Positions 1-7,726 of a stretch of 64,000 bases of DNA are shown in pieces (position 1 is the first letter of the stretch; every line of letters starts with the position of its first letter). The position numbers were made by a program, and so were the translations under genes. The stretch comes from Pantoea sp. Lij88 (GTDB lineage: Bacteria > Pseudomonadota > Gammaproteobacteria > Enterobacterales > Enterobacteriaceae). Location of the stretch: NCBI RefSeq assembly GCF_030062155.1, contig NZ_CP118269.1, positions 1,550,001 through 1,614,000 of the forward strand. Direction: 5' to 3'. Under the pieces are notes generated by a model, which was not told where the DNA came from, ran no database searches, and saw only the letters and a program-made list of their open reading frames with translations.

Positions 1-1
1 T

Positions 2-1249
2 TCCGGCATTTCAATGATCCACCAGGAGCTCAACCTGGTGCCTTACATGACCGTCGCCGAGAATATCTGGCTGGGTCGTGAGCCGATGAAGTTTGGTTTT
101 GTCGATCACGCCCGACTCAATCAGAAGACGCAGGAACTGCTTAACCGCCTGAATATCCGCCTGAAAGCCGATCGGATGGTGGGCGAGCTGAGCATTGCGT
201 CGCAGCAGATGGTCGAGATTGCCAAAGCGGTCTCCTGGGATTCAGACATCGTCATCATGGATGAACCGACCTCCGCGCTGACCGAAACCGAAGTCGCGCA
301 CCTGTTTACCATCATTCGTGACCTGCGCGAGCAGGGTAAGGCGATCATCTATATCAGTCACAAGATGGATGAAATCTTCAATATCACCGATGAAGTCAGT
401 ATTTTCCGCGACGGTACCTGGATCGCCAGCGATCAGACGGCGAAATATACCCGTCAGTCGCTGATTACCCAGATGGTAGGCCGCGAACTGACGCAGCTGT
501 TCCCGAAATTCAACAGCGCCATCGGGGAAGAGGTGCTGACGGTCCGTAATCTCACCTGCAAAGATCGTTTCACCGACGTCAGTTTCAGCGTGCGCCGGGG
601 TGAAATCCTCGGCGTCGCCGGACTGGTGGGTGCCGGTCGCAGTGAGGTGATGGAGAGCCTGTTCGGCATGGAGAGCTTCGACAGCGGCGAGATCTTAATT
701 GATGGCGTGCCGGTGACGATCGACTCACCCTCAACGGCGATTGAGAAGGGCATGGCGTTTCTCACCGAGGACCGCAAAAAGTCCGGGCTGTTTCTGGTGC
801 TGTCGGTGATGGAGAACATGAGCATCGTCAACATGCCGGAGTACAGCGGCAAAAGCGGTTTTGTCAGCCATGTGAAGATGGCGCAGGACTGCATGGACCA
901 GATCCGTCGGCTCAATATCAAAACGCCGACCATGGATCAGATCATCAACAACCTCAGCGGCGGTAATCAGCAGAAGGTTCTGATTGCCCGCTGGCTGCTG
1001 GCGCAACCGAAGATTCTGATTCTGGACGAACCGACGCGCGGCATTGACGTCGGTGCAAAAGCGGAGATTTACCGCTTAATCAGTGAACTTGCCAACCGTG
1101 GCGTGGCTATCATCATGGTCTCTTCTGAACTGCCGGAAATCCTTGGCATGAGTGATCGGGTGATGGTGATGCACGGCGGGCGTATAACCGGCATCCTCGA
1201 TAAAGAAGAAGCCGATCAGGAAACCATTCTGTCGTTGGCATCCGAGTGA
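2..1249 (+). CDS. Sugar ABC transporter ATP-binding protein, CUT2 (MglA/RbsA-like), 5'-partial
   Basis: ATPase that powers import of a monosaccharide or polyol. The open frame runs back to the window edge (SGIS precedes MIHQELNL), so the N-terminus with the first Walker A is outside the window. Visible: Q-loop region MIHQELNL, first ABC signature LSIASQQ and Walker B IVIMDEP, then a second nucleotide-binding half with the degenerate [10 protein letters not shown]-loop, LSGGNQQK signature and [12 protein letters not shown]alker B. Two fused NBDs with a degenerate second P-loop are typical of the MglA/RbsA/XylG class. The permease gene follows immediately; the binding-protein gene is probably upstream, outside the window. 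The substrate cannot be told from this part. Confidence 0.9.
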   Translation, partial: SGISMIHQELNLVPYMTVAENIWLGREPMKFGFVDHARLNQKTQELLNRLNIRLKADRMVGELSIASQQMVEIAKAVSWDSDIVIMDEPTSALTETEVAHLFTIIRDLREQGKAIIYISHKMDEIFNITDEVSIFRDGTWIASDQTAKYTRQSLITQMVGRELTQLFPKFNSAIGEEVLTVRNLTCKDRFTDVSFSVRRGEILGVAGLVGAGRSEVMESLFGMESFDSGEILIDGVPVTIDSPSTAIEKGMAFLTEDRKKSGLFLVLSVMENMSIVNMPEYSGKSGFVSHVKMAQDCMDQIRRLNIKTPTMDQIINNLSGGNQQKVLIARWLLAQPKILILDEPTRGIDVGAKAEIYRLISELANRGVAIIMVSSELPEILGMSDRVMVMHGGRITGILDKEEADQETILSLASE

Positions 1250-1263
1250 GGCGCGAGACCACT

Positions 1264-2298
1264 ATGAGCAATATGAAAGCTACTGCCACTCCGGCAGCCC
1301 CGCAGCAACCCTCTTTTTTTGCCAGTCTGCGTCATAAATTGCCGAAAGATACCGGCATTTTTGTGGTGATGGTGGGGATTGCGTTGATTTTTGAAATGTT
1401 TGGCTGGTATGTGCGTGACCAGTCTTTCCTGCTCAACACCAACCGTCTGATCCTGATTGTCCTGCAGGTGGCGATTATCGGGATTATCGCGGTCGGCGTG
1501 ACGCAGGTCATTATCACCACGGGTATCGACCTCTCCTCCGGTTCCGTCATCGCCCTGGCGGCGGTCGTGGCCGCGAGCCTGGCACAGACTTCTGACAGCC
1601 TGTCACCGATGTATCCGTCGCTGGTGAATATGCCTGCGGTAATCCCGATCGCGGCCGGTATCGGCGTCGGTTTGCTGGCGGGTGTGGTCAACGGTGTGCT
1701 GATTACCCGTACCGGTATTCCGCCATTCATCGCCACACTGGGCATGATGGTGTCGGCGCGTGGTCTGGCGCAGTATTACACCCAGGGTAATCCCATCAGC
1801 TTCCTGTCCGACGGCTTTACTTCAATCGGGCAGGGCGCAATGCCAGTGGTGATTTTCCTGGTCGTGGCGCTGCTGTTCCACATCGCCCTGAAACATACCC
1901 GCTACGGTAAGTATGTTTACGCCATCGGCGGCAACATGACCTCAGCGAAAGTCTCCGGTATCAACGTTAATAAGTATCTGATCATCGTCTACACCATTGC
2001 CGGCGCGCTTTCTGGCCTGGCGGGTGTGGTACTGGCGGCGCGTGTCAGCAGCGGCCAGTCAAGCATGGGGATGTCCTACGAGCTGGATGCGATTGCCGCA
2101 GCCGTTATCGGCGGCAGCAGCCTGATGGGCGGCGTGGGCCGTATCACCGGCACACTCATTGGCGCTGTGATCCTCGGTCTGATCAAAAGCGGCTTCACCT
2201 TCGTGGGTGTGGATGCGTACATTCAGGACATTATCAAAGGGATGATCATCGTGGCTGCGGTCTCTATCGACATGCATCGTAACCGCAAAAAACGTTAA
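1264..2298 (+). CDS. Sugar ABC transporter permease, CUT2 (MglC/RbsC-like)
   Basis: Inner-membrane channel partner of the ATPase just upstream. It has about 344 residues, a short polar N-terminus rich in Ala and Pro, then many hydrophobic segments from about residue 30. The motifs VTQVIITTGIDLSSGS, IPPFIATLG and SYELDAIAAAVIGG are characteristic of the BPD_transp_2 family. An in-frame GTG at 1246 overlaps the ATPase stop, but ATG 1264, 12 bases after a GAGG, is the better start. A strong hairpin follows the stop, so this is probably the last gene of the sugar operon. Substrate unknown; galactoside, ribose or inositol-type sugars are possible. Confidence 0.88.
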   Translation: MSNMKATATPAAPQQPSFFASLRHKLPKDTGIFVVMVGIALIFEMFGWYVRDQSFLLNTNRLILIVLQVAIIGIIAVGVTQVIITTGIDLSSGSVIALAAVVAASLAQTSDSLSPMYPSLVNMPAVIPIAAGIGVGLLAGVVNGVLITRTGIPPFIATLGMMVSARGLAQYYTQGNPISFLSDGFTSIGQGAMPVVIFLVVALLFHIALKHTRYGKYVYAIGGNMTSAKVSGINVNKYLIIVYTIAGALSGLAGVVLAARVSSGQSSMGMSYELDAIAAAVIGGSSLMGGVGRITGTLIGAVILGLIKSGFTFVGVDAYIQDIIKGMIIVAAVSIDMHRNRKKR

Positions 2299-2306
2299 TC
2301 AGCAGG

Positions 2307-2350
2307 CGTTGCCTTCTTCCGTATGCGGGAGAGGGCAACGGTTGCTTTTT
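2307..2350 (+). terminator. Rho-independent terminator after sugar ABC operon
   Basis: A 15-bp stem (5' arm from 2307, 3' arm ending 2340) with two G-T wobbles closes a TATG loop and is followed, after five bases, by five T. It sits 9 bases after the permease stop. Confidence 0.7.
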
Positions 2351-2524
2351 CCCCTCCGGTAGCTATCAGCGATAAGAAATCCCGCTGATAGCGGTTACAT
2401 TTTCCGGCCCCTTCGTCACGCTACGCGTCAGGCGCGGCAAGCCTTCATCAGGTGCAATACGTTTCCACTGCACTAAAACTGTACAGCCTGTCATCACTTT
2501 TCTGCACGTCTGACTCGCAGCGTC

Positions 2525-2541
2525 TGCACTGTCACAGTGCG
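2525..2541 (+). promoter_or_regulatory. NtrC-like enhancer site upstream of nac
   Basis: The 17-mer TGCACTGTCACAGTGCG is a near-perfect dyad of the NtrC form TGCAC(C/T)-N5-(A/G)GTGCA. Its centre is about 164 bp upstream of the start predicted from the -24/-12 promoter, the distance range known for nac enhancers. A weaker match, TGCACTAAAACTGTACA, lies at 2469-2485. The rest of the 455-bp gap 2299-2753 holds only the terminator and the promoter. Confidence 0.65.
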
Positions 2542-2669
2542 CCTGACCCCATCCCCTTATCTGTTCAGGCATTCCTGATGCTTATTAACCCTTAAGAGGT
2601 AATCAGAAACGCTTATTTTCCGGGCCGTTAGGAAAAATCTGGCGGGTAGCTGGCAAGTGTCGTTTAAAC

Positions 2670-2686
2670 CTGGCCTGCATCTTGCA
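2670..2686 (+). promoter_or_regulatory. Sigma-54 (-24/-12) promoter of nac
   Basis: CTGGCCTGCATCTTGCA has the invariant GG and GC elements with correct spacing (TGGC, seven bases, TTGC). The predicted start is near 2697, giving a leader of about 57 bases before the nac ATG. Sigma-54 control of nac is established in Klebsiella and E. coli. Confidence 0.82.
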
Positions 2687-2753
2687 AAATCTCTGTTATC
2701 AGGGCGATGGGGTCTAACCCATTTCGCTATTCGGGGTGAGTGACGGAGGCAAG

Positions 2754-3671
2754 ATGAATTTAAGACGACTGAAGTACTTTGTGAAAATCGTCGATATCGG
2801 CAGTCTGACGCAGGCAGCCGAAGTGCTGCACATCGCACAGCCTGCACTCAGTCAGCAGGTGGCGACGCTGGAGAATGAACTGGATCAGCAGTTACTGATC
2901 CGCACCAAGCGCGGCGTTACGCCAACTGAAGCCGGTAAGATTCTCTATGGTCATGCGCGCACCATTTTGCGCCAGTGTGAACAGGCACAGACGGCGGTCA
3001 TTAACGCCGGTCAGGTGCTGAGCGGTCAGGTGTCGATTGGTCTGGCACCGGGTACGGCAGCATCCTCGCTGACGATGCCACTGCTGCAAACCGTCCGCGA
3101 TCAGTTTCCGGAAGTGTTGGTCTACCTGCACGAAAACAGTGGCAGCGTACTGAATGAGAAAGTGATGAGCGGTCAGCTGGATATGGCGGTGCTGTACGAT
3201 CGCGCTCCCACAGCCGGTATCAACAGCATGCCGCTGATGAAAGAAGATCTCTTCCTGGTCGGCGCCACCGATTATCCGGGTGCCAGTGTCGATCTGGCGG
3301 ATGTCGCGCAGATGAGCCTGTTCCTGCCGCGTGACTACAGTGCCGTGCGCAAGCGCGTCGATGAGGCATTTTCACTGCGTCGCCTGAGCGCGCGCATCAT
3401 CGGTGAGATCGAATCGATTTCAACCCTGACGTCAGCCATTTCCAGCGGCATGGGCGTCACCGTGTTACCTGAATCTGCCGCCCGTTCACTGGTGGGTTCG
3501 ACGGATGCCTGGATGTCACGCATCAATAGCCCGTCACTGAGCCTGCCGCTGTCGCTGAACATCTCCGCCCGGTTACCGCTGTCACCTTCTGCACAAGCCG
3601 TGAAGAATATTCTGCTGTCGCTGCTGAACAAGCCGCTGAATGAGGAGCGGGAGTTGATGTTAGTAGGGTAA
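2754..3671 (+). CDS. nac: Nitrogen assimilation control LysR-type regulator Nac
   Basis: LysR-type regulator that, in Klebsiella and E. coli, couples NtrC/sigma-54 nitrogen limitation to sigma-70 promoters without a small-molecule effector. The 305-residue length equals that of Klebsiella Nac. The N-terminal winged helix-turn-helix begins MNLRRLKYFVKIVDIGSLTQ and continues with AAEVLHIAQPALSQQV, nearly identical to known Nac. The effector domain starts near residue 90 (SGQVSIGLAPGTAASS). ATG 2754 is chosen over the in-frame GTG 2736 because GGAGG lies six bases before it and family alignment starts there. It is preceded by a sigma-54 promoter and an NtrC-type dyad. cbl follows in the same orientation, as in E. 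coli, but here 1 kb of repeats intervenes. Confidence 0.95.
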   Translation: MNLRRLKYFVKIVDIGSLTQAAEVLHIAQPALSQQVATLENELDQQLLIRTKRGVTPTEAGKILYGHARTILRQCEQAQTAVINAGQVLSGQVSIGLAPGTAASSLTMPLLQTVRDQFPEVLVYLHENSGSVLNEKVMSGQLDMAVLYDRAPTAGINSMPLMKEDLFLVGATDYPGASVDLADVAQMSLFLPRDYSAVRKRVDEAFSLRRLSARIIGEIESISTLTSAISSGMGVTVLPESAARSLVGSTDAWMSRINSPSLSLPLSLNISARLPLSPSAQAVKNILLSLLNKPLNEERELMLVG

Positions 3672-3680
3672 GGGGGGCGC

Positions 3681-3795
3681 TTGCAGCGGGCTGAGGCAAT
3701 GCTTTGCAGCGGGCTGAGGTCAGGGTTTGCAGTGGGCTAAGGTCAGGGTTTGCAGCGGGCTAAGGTCAGGCTTTGCAGCGGTCTGAGTCTGAGCA
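3681..3795. repeat. Five tandem 23-bp repeats after nac
   Basis: TTGCAG recurs at 3681, 3704, 3727, 3750 and 3773, exactly 23 bp apart. The unit is TTGCAGCGGGCT(G/A)AGGTCAGG plus a few bases; the first and last copies are more diverged. There are no unique spacers, so this is not a CRISPR. It starts 10 bases after the nac stop codon. Confidence 0.9.
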
Positions 3796-3830
3796 GGTTA
3801 CGCCCGCCAGGCGGTGGAGAGTTTGAGGTC

Positions 3831-4390
3831 GCCTGTGCAGGCGGACGCGTCAAGGGGCGTACGCCCGCCCCTTAACAATCCCGGCGTCCGGCTGCCTCCG
3901 CGCCCCGTTTCACGGGGTACCTTCGCCACGCCCTTCGGCCCGCGGACTGTCCGGACTCGCCATCCCTGGCTCGTGACGTCCTCTCGCCGACGTCCTGTCG
4001 GCTCATCCTTACCTCCGGTTGTTCCTCAGCGCTTCGGACGCCTCTCCCAACCCCCCCGCCTGCAAAATATTTATGTTTTTTTAGTGCTGCGTTGTCTGCT
4101 GTCCAGTGACAGCTCCGGAAACGTAAAGCGATGAGATACCCCACACAAAAAGAAGAAGTAACAGCGAGGGGTTGGGGAGGCCGTCAGAACCGCTGAGCGG
4201 ATGAGGGATTTCAGGACGAGCGACATGGATGTCGCGAAGAGGCGGGTTCGCGCCAGGGATGGCGCGTCCCGGCGGTCCGTGAGAAATCCGGAAGAGGCGA
4301 AGGGACCGCGAAGCGGCGGTGAAGCAGGCCGGAGCCTGGGGGTCAAGGGGGCGCGGCGACTGGCGCCCCCTTGTTGGTCGCCTGCAGAGG
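3831..4390. repeat. Large imperfect inverted repeat between nac and cbl
   Basis: The arm 3831-4060 and the reverse complement of 4160-4390 share the same order of blocks: CTGCAGGCG-like edge, an internal AAGGGGCG/CGCCCCTT hairpin, a CTCCGGC-type block, the exact 13-mer CGCCATCCCTGGC, a GACGTCC-type block and CTCCCCAACCCC at the inner end. The roughly 100-bp centre is AT-richer. Each arm has its own small hairpins. The open frames crossing it have no protein-like features, so it looks like a structured non-coding or non-autonomous repeat element. Confidence 0.7.
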
Positions 4391-4416
4391 CGTTACTGAA
4401 ACTGCCCGGCCCGCCT

Positions 4417-4580
4417 GGCGAACGAAACCTTCTCATAGCCCGTTCGCGCAGCAAACACCCCGGCTTTTTCACATGCAGCCTGCAAGGCGAACGAAACCTT
4501 CCCGGCGCCCGTTCGCGCAGCGAACACTCCCAGCTTCAGCTCCGCAGCAAGCCCGTTCGCGCAGCGAACACCTCAGCGCA
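4417..4580. repeat. Direct repeats with GTTCGC-GCA-GCGAAC hairpins
   Basis: GGCGAACGAAACCTTC occurs at 4417 and 4486 (69-bp period). Each copy is followed by GCCCGTTCGCGCAGC (4438, 4507), which appears a third time at 4551. The element GTTCGCGCAGCGAAC is a perfect 6-bp stem with a 3-base loop. Between this array and the cbl start nothing else was recognised. Confidence 0.85.
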
Positions 4581-4701
4581 TCCGCGCAACCATCCCCCCT
4601 TTATTCCCTAAAGTCATAAAGCCAAATTTTTTAGTATTTCCGGTTATCAATAATAGTTCTTACCATCAGAGAATCAGATTATGTAAAGGGAGGTAAATAT
4701 C

Positions 4702-5661
4702 GTGAATTTCCAGCAGCTTAAGATCATCCGCGAGGCGGCCCGCTGTGAGTTTAATTTAACGGAAGTCGCTAACACACTGTTTACCTCCCAGTCGGGTGTC
4801 AGTCGGCACATCCGCGATCTGGAAGATGAGCTGGGTGTGGAGATCTTTATCCGTCGCGGTAAGCGTCTGCTGGGGATGACCGAACCGGGCAAAGCGTTGC
4901 TGACCATCGCCGAGCGCATCCTGGATGAGGCGGGCAAAGTGCGGCGGCTGGCCGATGTATTTACCAATGAAACCAGCGGCATCCTGACCATCGCCACCAC
5001 GCATACTCAGGCGCGCTACAGCCTGCCGAAAGTGATCAAGGCGTTCCGTCAGCTCTATCCCAACGTCCGGCTTGAACTGAATCAGGGATCGCCGCAGGAA
5101 ATCGTTACCATGCTGCTGGCGGGTGAAGCGGACATCGGCATCGCCAGTGAAATGCTGGTCAACAACAGCAGTCTGGCCGCCTTCCCCTGGTTCAGCTGGC
5201 ATCACGCCTTGCTGGTGCCAAAAGGGCATGAGCTGGTGCAGAACCAGCCGGTCTCACTGAGCACCCTCAGCCGCTATCCCCTCATTACCTACCGGCAGGG
5301 CATCACCGGCCGGTCGCGGGTTGACCGTGCCTTCCAGACGGCGGGTTTGAAACCGGATATCGTGCTCAGCGCTCAGGACTCCGACGTGGTGAAAACCTAC
5401 GTCAAACTCGGTCTGGGTGTCGGGATCCTGGCCGATCAGGCGTGTGAAACCGAAGAAAGTGAAGAGCTGGAGCGTCTGGATGCCACGCATCTGTTCGATG
5501 CCAGCACCGTCTGGCTTGGCCTCAAGCGCGGTCAGCTGCAGCGCAACTACGTCTGGCAGTTCCTGGAACTCTGCAACGCCAACCTGTCGCTGGAGGAGAT
5601 TAAACGCCAGGCACTCTCCTACAGTAACGACGACGAACCGGTCATCGACTTCCAGATTTAA
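4702..5661 (+). CDS. cbl: CysB-like LysR-type regulator Cbl
   Basis: LysR-type regulator of sulfonate and alternative sulfur use; in E. coli Cbl activates tau and ssu genes and senses adenosine 5'-phosphosulfate. At 319 residues it is close to the 316 of E. coli Cbl. The N-terminus MNFQQLKIIREAAR followed by LFTSQSGVSRHIRDLEDELG is the CysB/Cbl DNA-binding domain. TTHTQARYSLP and YRQGITGRSR are effector-domain signatures of this subfamily, and the C-terminal WLGLKRGQLQRNYVW matches. The start is GTG 4702 with GGGAGG eight bases upstream. The nac-cbl order is as in E. coli, where cbl can be read from the nac promoter; the repeats between them may weaken that link here. Confidence 0.93.
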   Translation: MNFQQLKIIREAARCEFNLTEVANTLFTSQSGVSRHIRDLEDELGVEIFIRRGKRLLGMTEPGKALLTIAERILDEAGKVRRLADVFTNETSGILTIATTHTQARYSLPKVIKAFRQLYPNVRLELNQGSPQEIVTMLLAGEADIGIASEMLVNNSSLAAFPWFSWHHALLVPKGHELVQNQPVSLSTLSRYPLITYRQGITGRSRVDRAFQTAGLKPDIVLSAQDSDVVKTYVKLGLGVGILADQACETEESEELERLDATHLFDASTVWLGLKRGQLQRNYVWQFLELCNANLSLEEIKRQALSYSNDDEPVIDFQI

Positions 5662-5821
5662 TCACACCGCGCATCCCGCCGGATGCGCCCCCGTTCCCGC
5701 ACGGCATAAAATTTCAAATCAGCGCGAAAAATTCGCTCAGTGACCTTTCTCACCCTGCACAACAACATCCTGCGCTGACCCGGCGCGATAAAGTGGAATT
5801 AACTGACCACGAGGGGATGTT

Positions 5822-7279
5822 ATGTCGCGATTAAAACTTACCGATAGCGATTTGCTGCGCCAGCAGGCGCTGTTTGCCGGACGCTGGCAGGATGCGCATA
5901 AGGGCGCCACGCTGCCGGTTATCGATCCCGCCACGGGCGAAACGCTGGCCACGATTCCGGCGCTGGGCCGGGCAGAGACGGAACAGGCGATAACCTATGC
6001 GGAAACGGTGCGCATCAGCTGGGGCAAAACCCCTAATGCCAGCCGTGCCGCGCTGCTGGAAAAATGGCATCAGCTGATTGTGGAACATGCTGACGACCTG
6101 GCGATCATCATGACCGCCGAGCAGGGAAAACCGCTGGCAGAAGCCAGAGGCGAAGTGCTCTACGGCGCCAGTTTTGTGAAATGGTTTGCGGAAGAGGCGC
6201 GTCGCATCTACGGCGACACCATTCCCGCGCCCAGCGAGGACCGTCGCATTCTGGTGCTGAAACAGCCGGTTGGGGTTGCCGCCGCGATTACGCCGTGGAA
6301 CTTCCCGATTGCGATGATTACCCGAAAGGTAGCCCCGGCGCTGGCCGCCGGATGTCCGATTATCGTTAAACCGTCGGAGTTAACGCCGCTCTCGGCGCTG
6401 GCACTGGCGGTGCTGGCAGAGCGCGCCGGTTTCCCGTCTGGCGTGTTGCAGGTGCTGACCGGCCTGCCCACGGAGATTGGTGCGGCGCTGACTGAAAGCC
6501 GCACGGTGCGTAAAATCTCCTTTACCGGTTCGACCCGCATCGGGCAGTTATTAATGCAGCAGAGCGCCAACAGCATAAAGCGCCTGAGTCTGGAACTGGG
6601 CGGCAACGCGCCACTGATCGTGTTTGATGATGCCGATATTGAGATTGCGGTCGCCGGCGTCATGCTCAGCAAGTTCCGCAACGCCGGGCAGACCTGCGTC
6701 TGTGCCAACCGCATTCTGGTGCAGCGGAGCATCTATCCGCGCTTCACCGCCCGACTGCTGGAGGCGGTCGCCACCCTGAAAGTGGGCGATGGCTTTGCGC
6801 CCGACAGCACCATTGGCCCGCTGATCAACAGCCGCGCGGTGGAGAAAGTGAATGGTCACATCGACGATGCGCTCAGTCAGGGAGCAACCCTGTTGACCGG
6901 CGGCATGAGCCAGGGCAACGGCACCTTCGTGCAGCCCACGGTACTCGGTGAGGTCACGTCCGGCATGCGCATCGCCCATGAAGAGACGTTCGGCCCGGTC
7001 GCGCCGCTGTTTATCTTTGATGATGAAGAGCAGGCGATCGCGATGGCGAACGACACGCCTTACGGCCTGGGAGCCTATTTCTTTACCGAGAATATCCGGC
7101 GGGCGTGGCGGGTAGCGGAAGCGCTGGAGTTTGGCATGGTCGGCTTTAATACCGGCGCAATTTCCCTGGAGGTTGCGCCGTTTGGTGGTGTGAAACTCTC
7201 CGGTATTGGCCGGGAAGGTTCCCGCTACGGAATTGATGAATATCTGGAACAGAAAACATTTCACATTGGCAGTCTGTAA
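5822..7279 (+). CDS. NAD(P)-dependent succinate-semialdehyde dehydrogenase-like (GabD family)
   Basis: Cytosolic aldehyde dehydrogenase of 485 residues. Conserved ALDH residues are visible: N160 in TPWNF, K183 in VKPSE, E258 in LELGG and the nucleophile C292. The active-site string GQTCVCAN, with a second Cys two residues on, is the SSADH signature. It would oxidise succinate semialdehyde to succinate, the last step of GABA degradation. Monocistronic: 160 bp separate it from cbl and a strong terminator follows. GABA could come from the aminotransferase and oxidase cluster downstream (7.7-22.2 kb). No sigma-54 site was seen in front. Exact substrate not proven; other semialdehydes are possible. 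Confidence 0.85.
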   Translation: MSRLKLTDSDLLRQQALFAGRWQDAHKGATLPVIDPATGETLATIPALGRAETEQAITYAETVRISWGKTPNASRAALLEKWHQLIVEHADDLAIIMTAEQGKPLAEARGEVLYGASFVKWFAEEARRIYGDTIPAPSEDRRILVLKQPVGVAAAITPWNFPIAMITRKVAPALAAGCPIIVKPSELTPLSALALAVLAERAGFPSGVLQVLTGLPTEIGAALTESRTVRKISFTGSTRIGQLLMQQSANSIKRLSLELGGNAPLIVFDDADIEIAVAGVMLSKFRNAGQTCVCANRILVQRSIYPRFTARLLEAVATLKVGDGFAPDSTIGPLINSRAVEKVNGHIDDALSQGATLLTGGMSQGNGTFVQPTVLGEVTSGMRIAHEETFGPVAPLFIFDDEEQAIAMANDTPYGLGAYFFTENIRRAWRVAEALEFGMVGFNTGAISLEVAPFGGVKLSGIGREGSRYGIDEYLEQKTFHIGSL

Positions 7280-7293
7280 TTAAATATTAATAG

Positions 7294-7330
7294 AACGCCA
7301 GCCGGATGATCAGGCTGGCGTTTTTTTTTG
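7294..7330 (+). terminator. Strong rho-independent terminator
   Basis: AACGCCAGCC pairs perfectly with GGCTGGCGTT around a 9-base loop, followed by an uninterrupted T tract. Located 15 bases after the GabD-like stop. Confidence 0.92.
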
Positions 7331-7489
7331 CCTGATGCTCAGGATAATTTCTTTGGCGTCAAATAATAGTCTTTAAAAACGAAAGAATTTATCAGGGATG
7401 TGAGACCGGTCGGTAAATCGGCGGGGACCTGGCACTGTAATGAGCAGCCTGACCCCTTATATCCGCTTTGGTGCAATTTCCGTGCAGGT

Positions 7490-7506
7490 TGCACCAGCAG
7501 GGCGCA
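7490..7506 (+). promoter_or_regulatory. NtrC-like enhancer site upstream of the oxidase/ABC cluster
   Basis: TGCACCAGCAGGGCGCA matches TGCACC-N5-GGTGCA with one mismatch. The centre is about 154 bp before the start predicted from the downstream -24/-12 element. The 447-bp gap 7280-7726 contains the terminator, this site, the promoter and no convincing gene. Confidence 0.5.
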
Positions 7507-7624
7507 TAAATTTTGTGAAGTAAATCATCTGTTTAATTGTTCGGCAATTCCGCAAAAAATCCCCCGGCAATACGGCAGAAAATTTTTTTGCGCTGTTTTA
7601 AACGCATTTTTATTTTTTGCCCGG

Positions 7625-7641
7625 CTGGCATACTTTCTGCA
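7625..7641 (+). promoter_or_regulatory. Candidate sigma-54 promoter of the oxidase/ABC cluster
   Basis: CTGGCATACTTTCTGCA has the invariant GG/GC pair with correct 7-base spacing between TGGC and CTGC (one mismatch to TTGC). The predicted start is near 7652, with a 75-base leader to ATG 7727. Confidence 0.6.
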
Positions 7642-7726
7642 TTAGCTTATTAACACCGCAGAAATCGGCCGTTGTAAACGCTAATAAATCAGCAACTGAT
7701 GGGTGTAACAAATAAGGAATTCTTCC

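Noticed and set aside
3681..3795. Possible CRISPR array
   Set aside because: The repeats are contiguous 23-bp units without unique spacers and there are no cas genes.
3814..4611. Several open frames of 80-136 codons on both strands
   Set aside because: They lie in GC-rich inverted and direct repeats, are Arg/Pro-rich with no domain-like pattern, and lack ribosome binding sites.
7400..7645. 81-codon frame between the GabD-like and PuuC-like genes
   Set aside because: It covers the NtrC-like and sigma-54 sites, has odd composition (Cys, Arg, Phe-rich) and no RBS.
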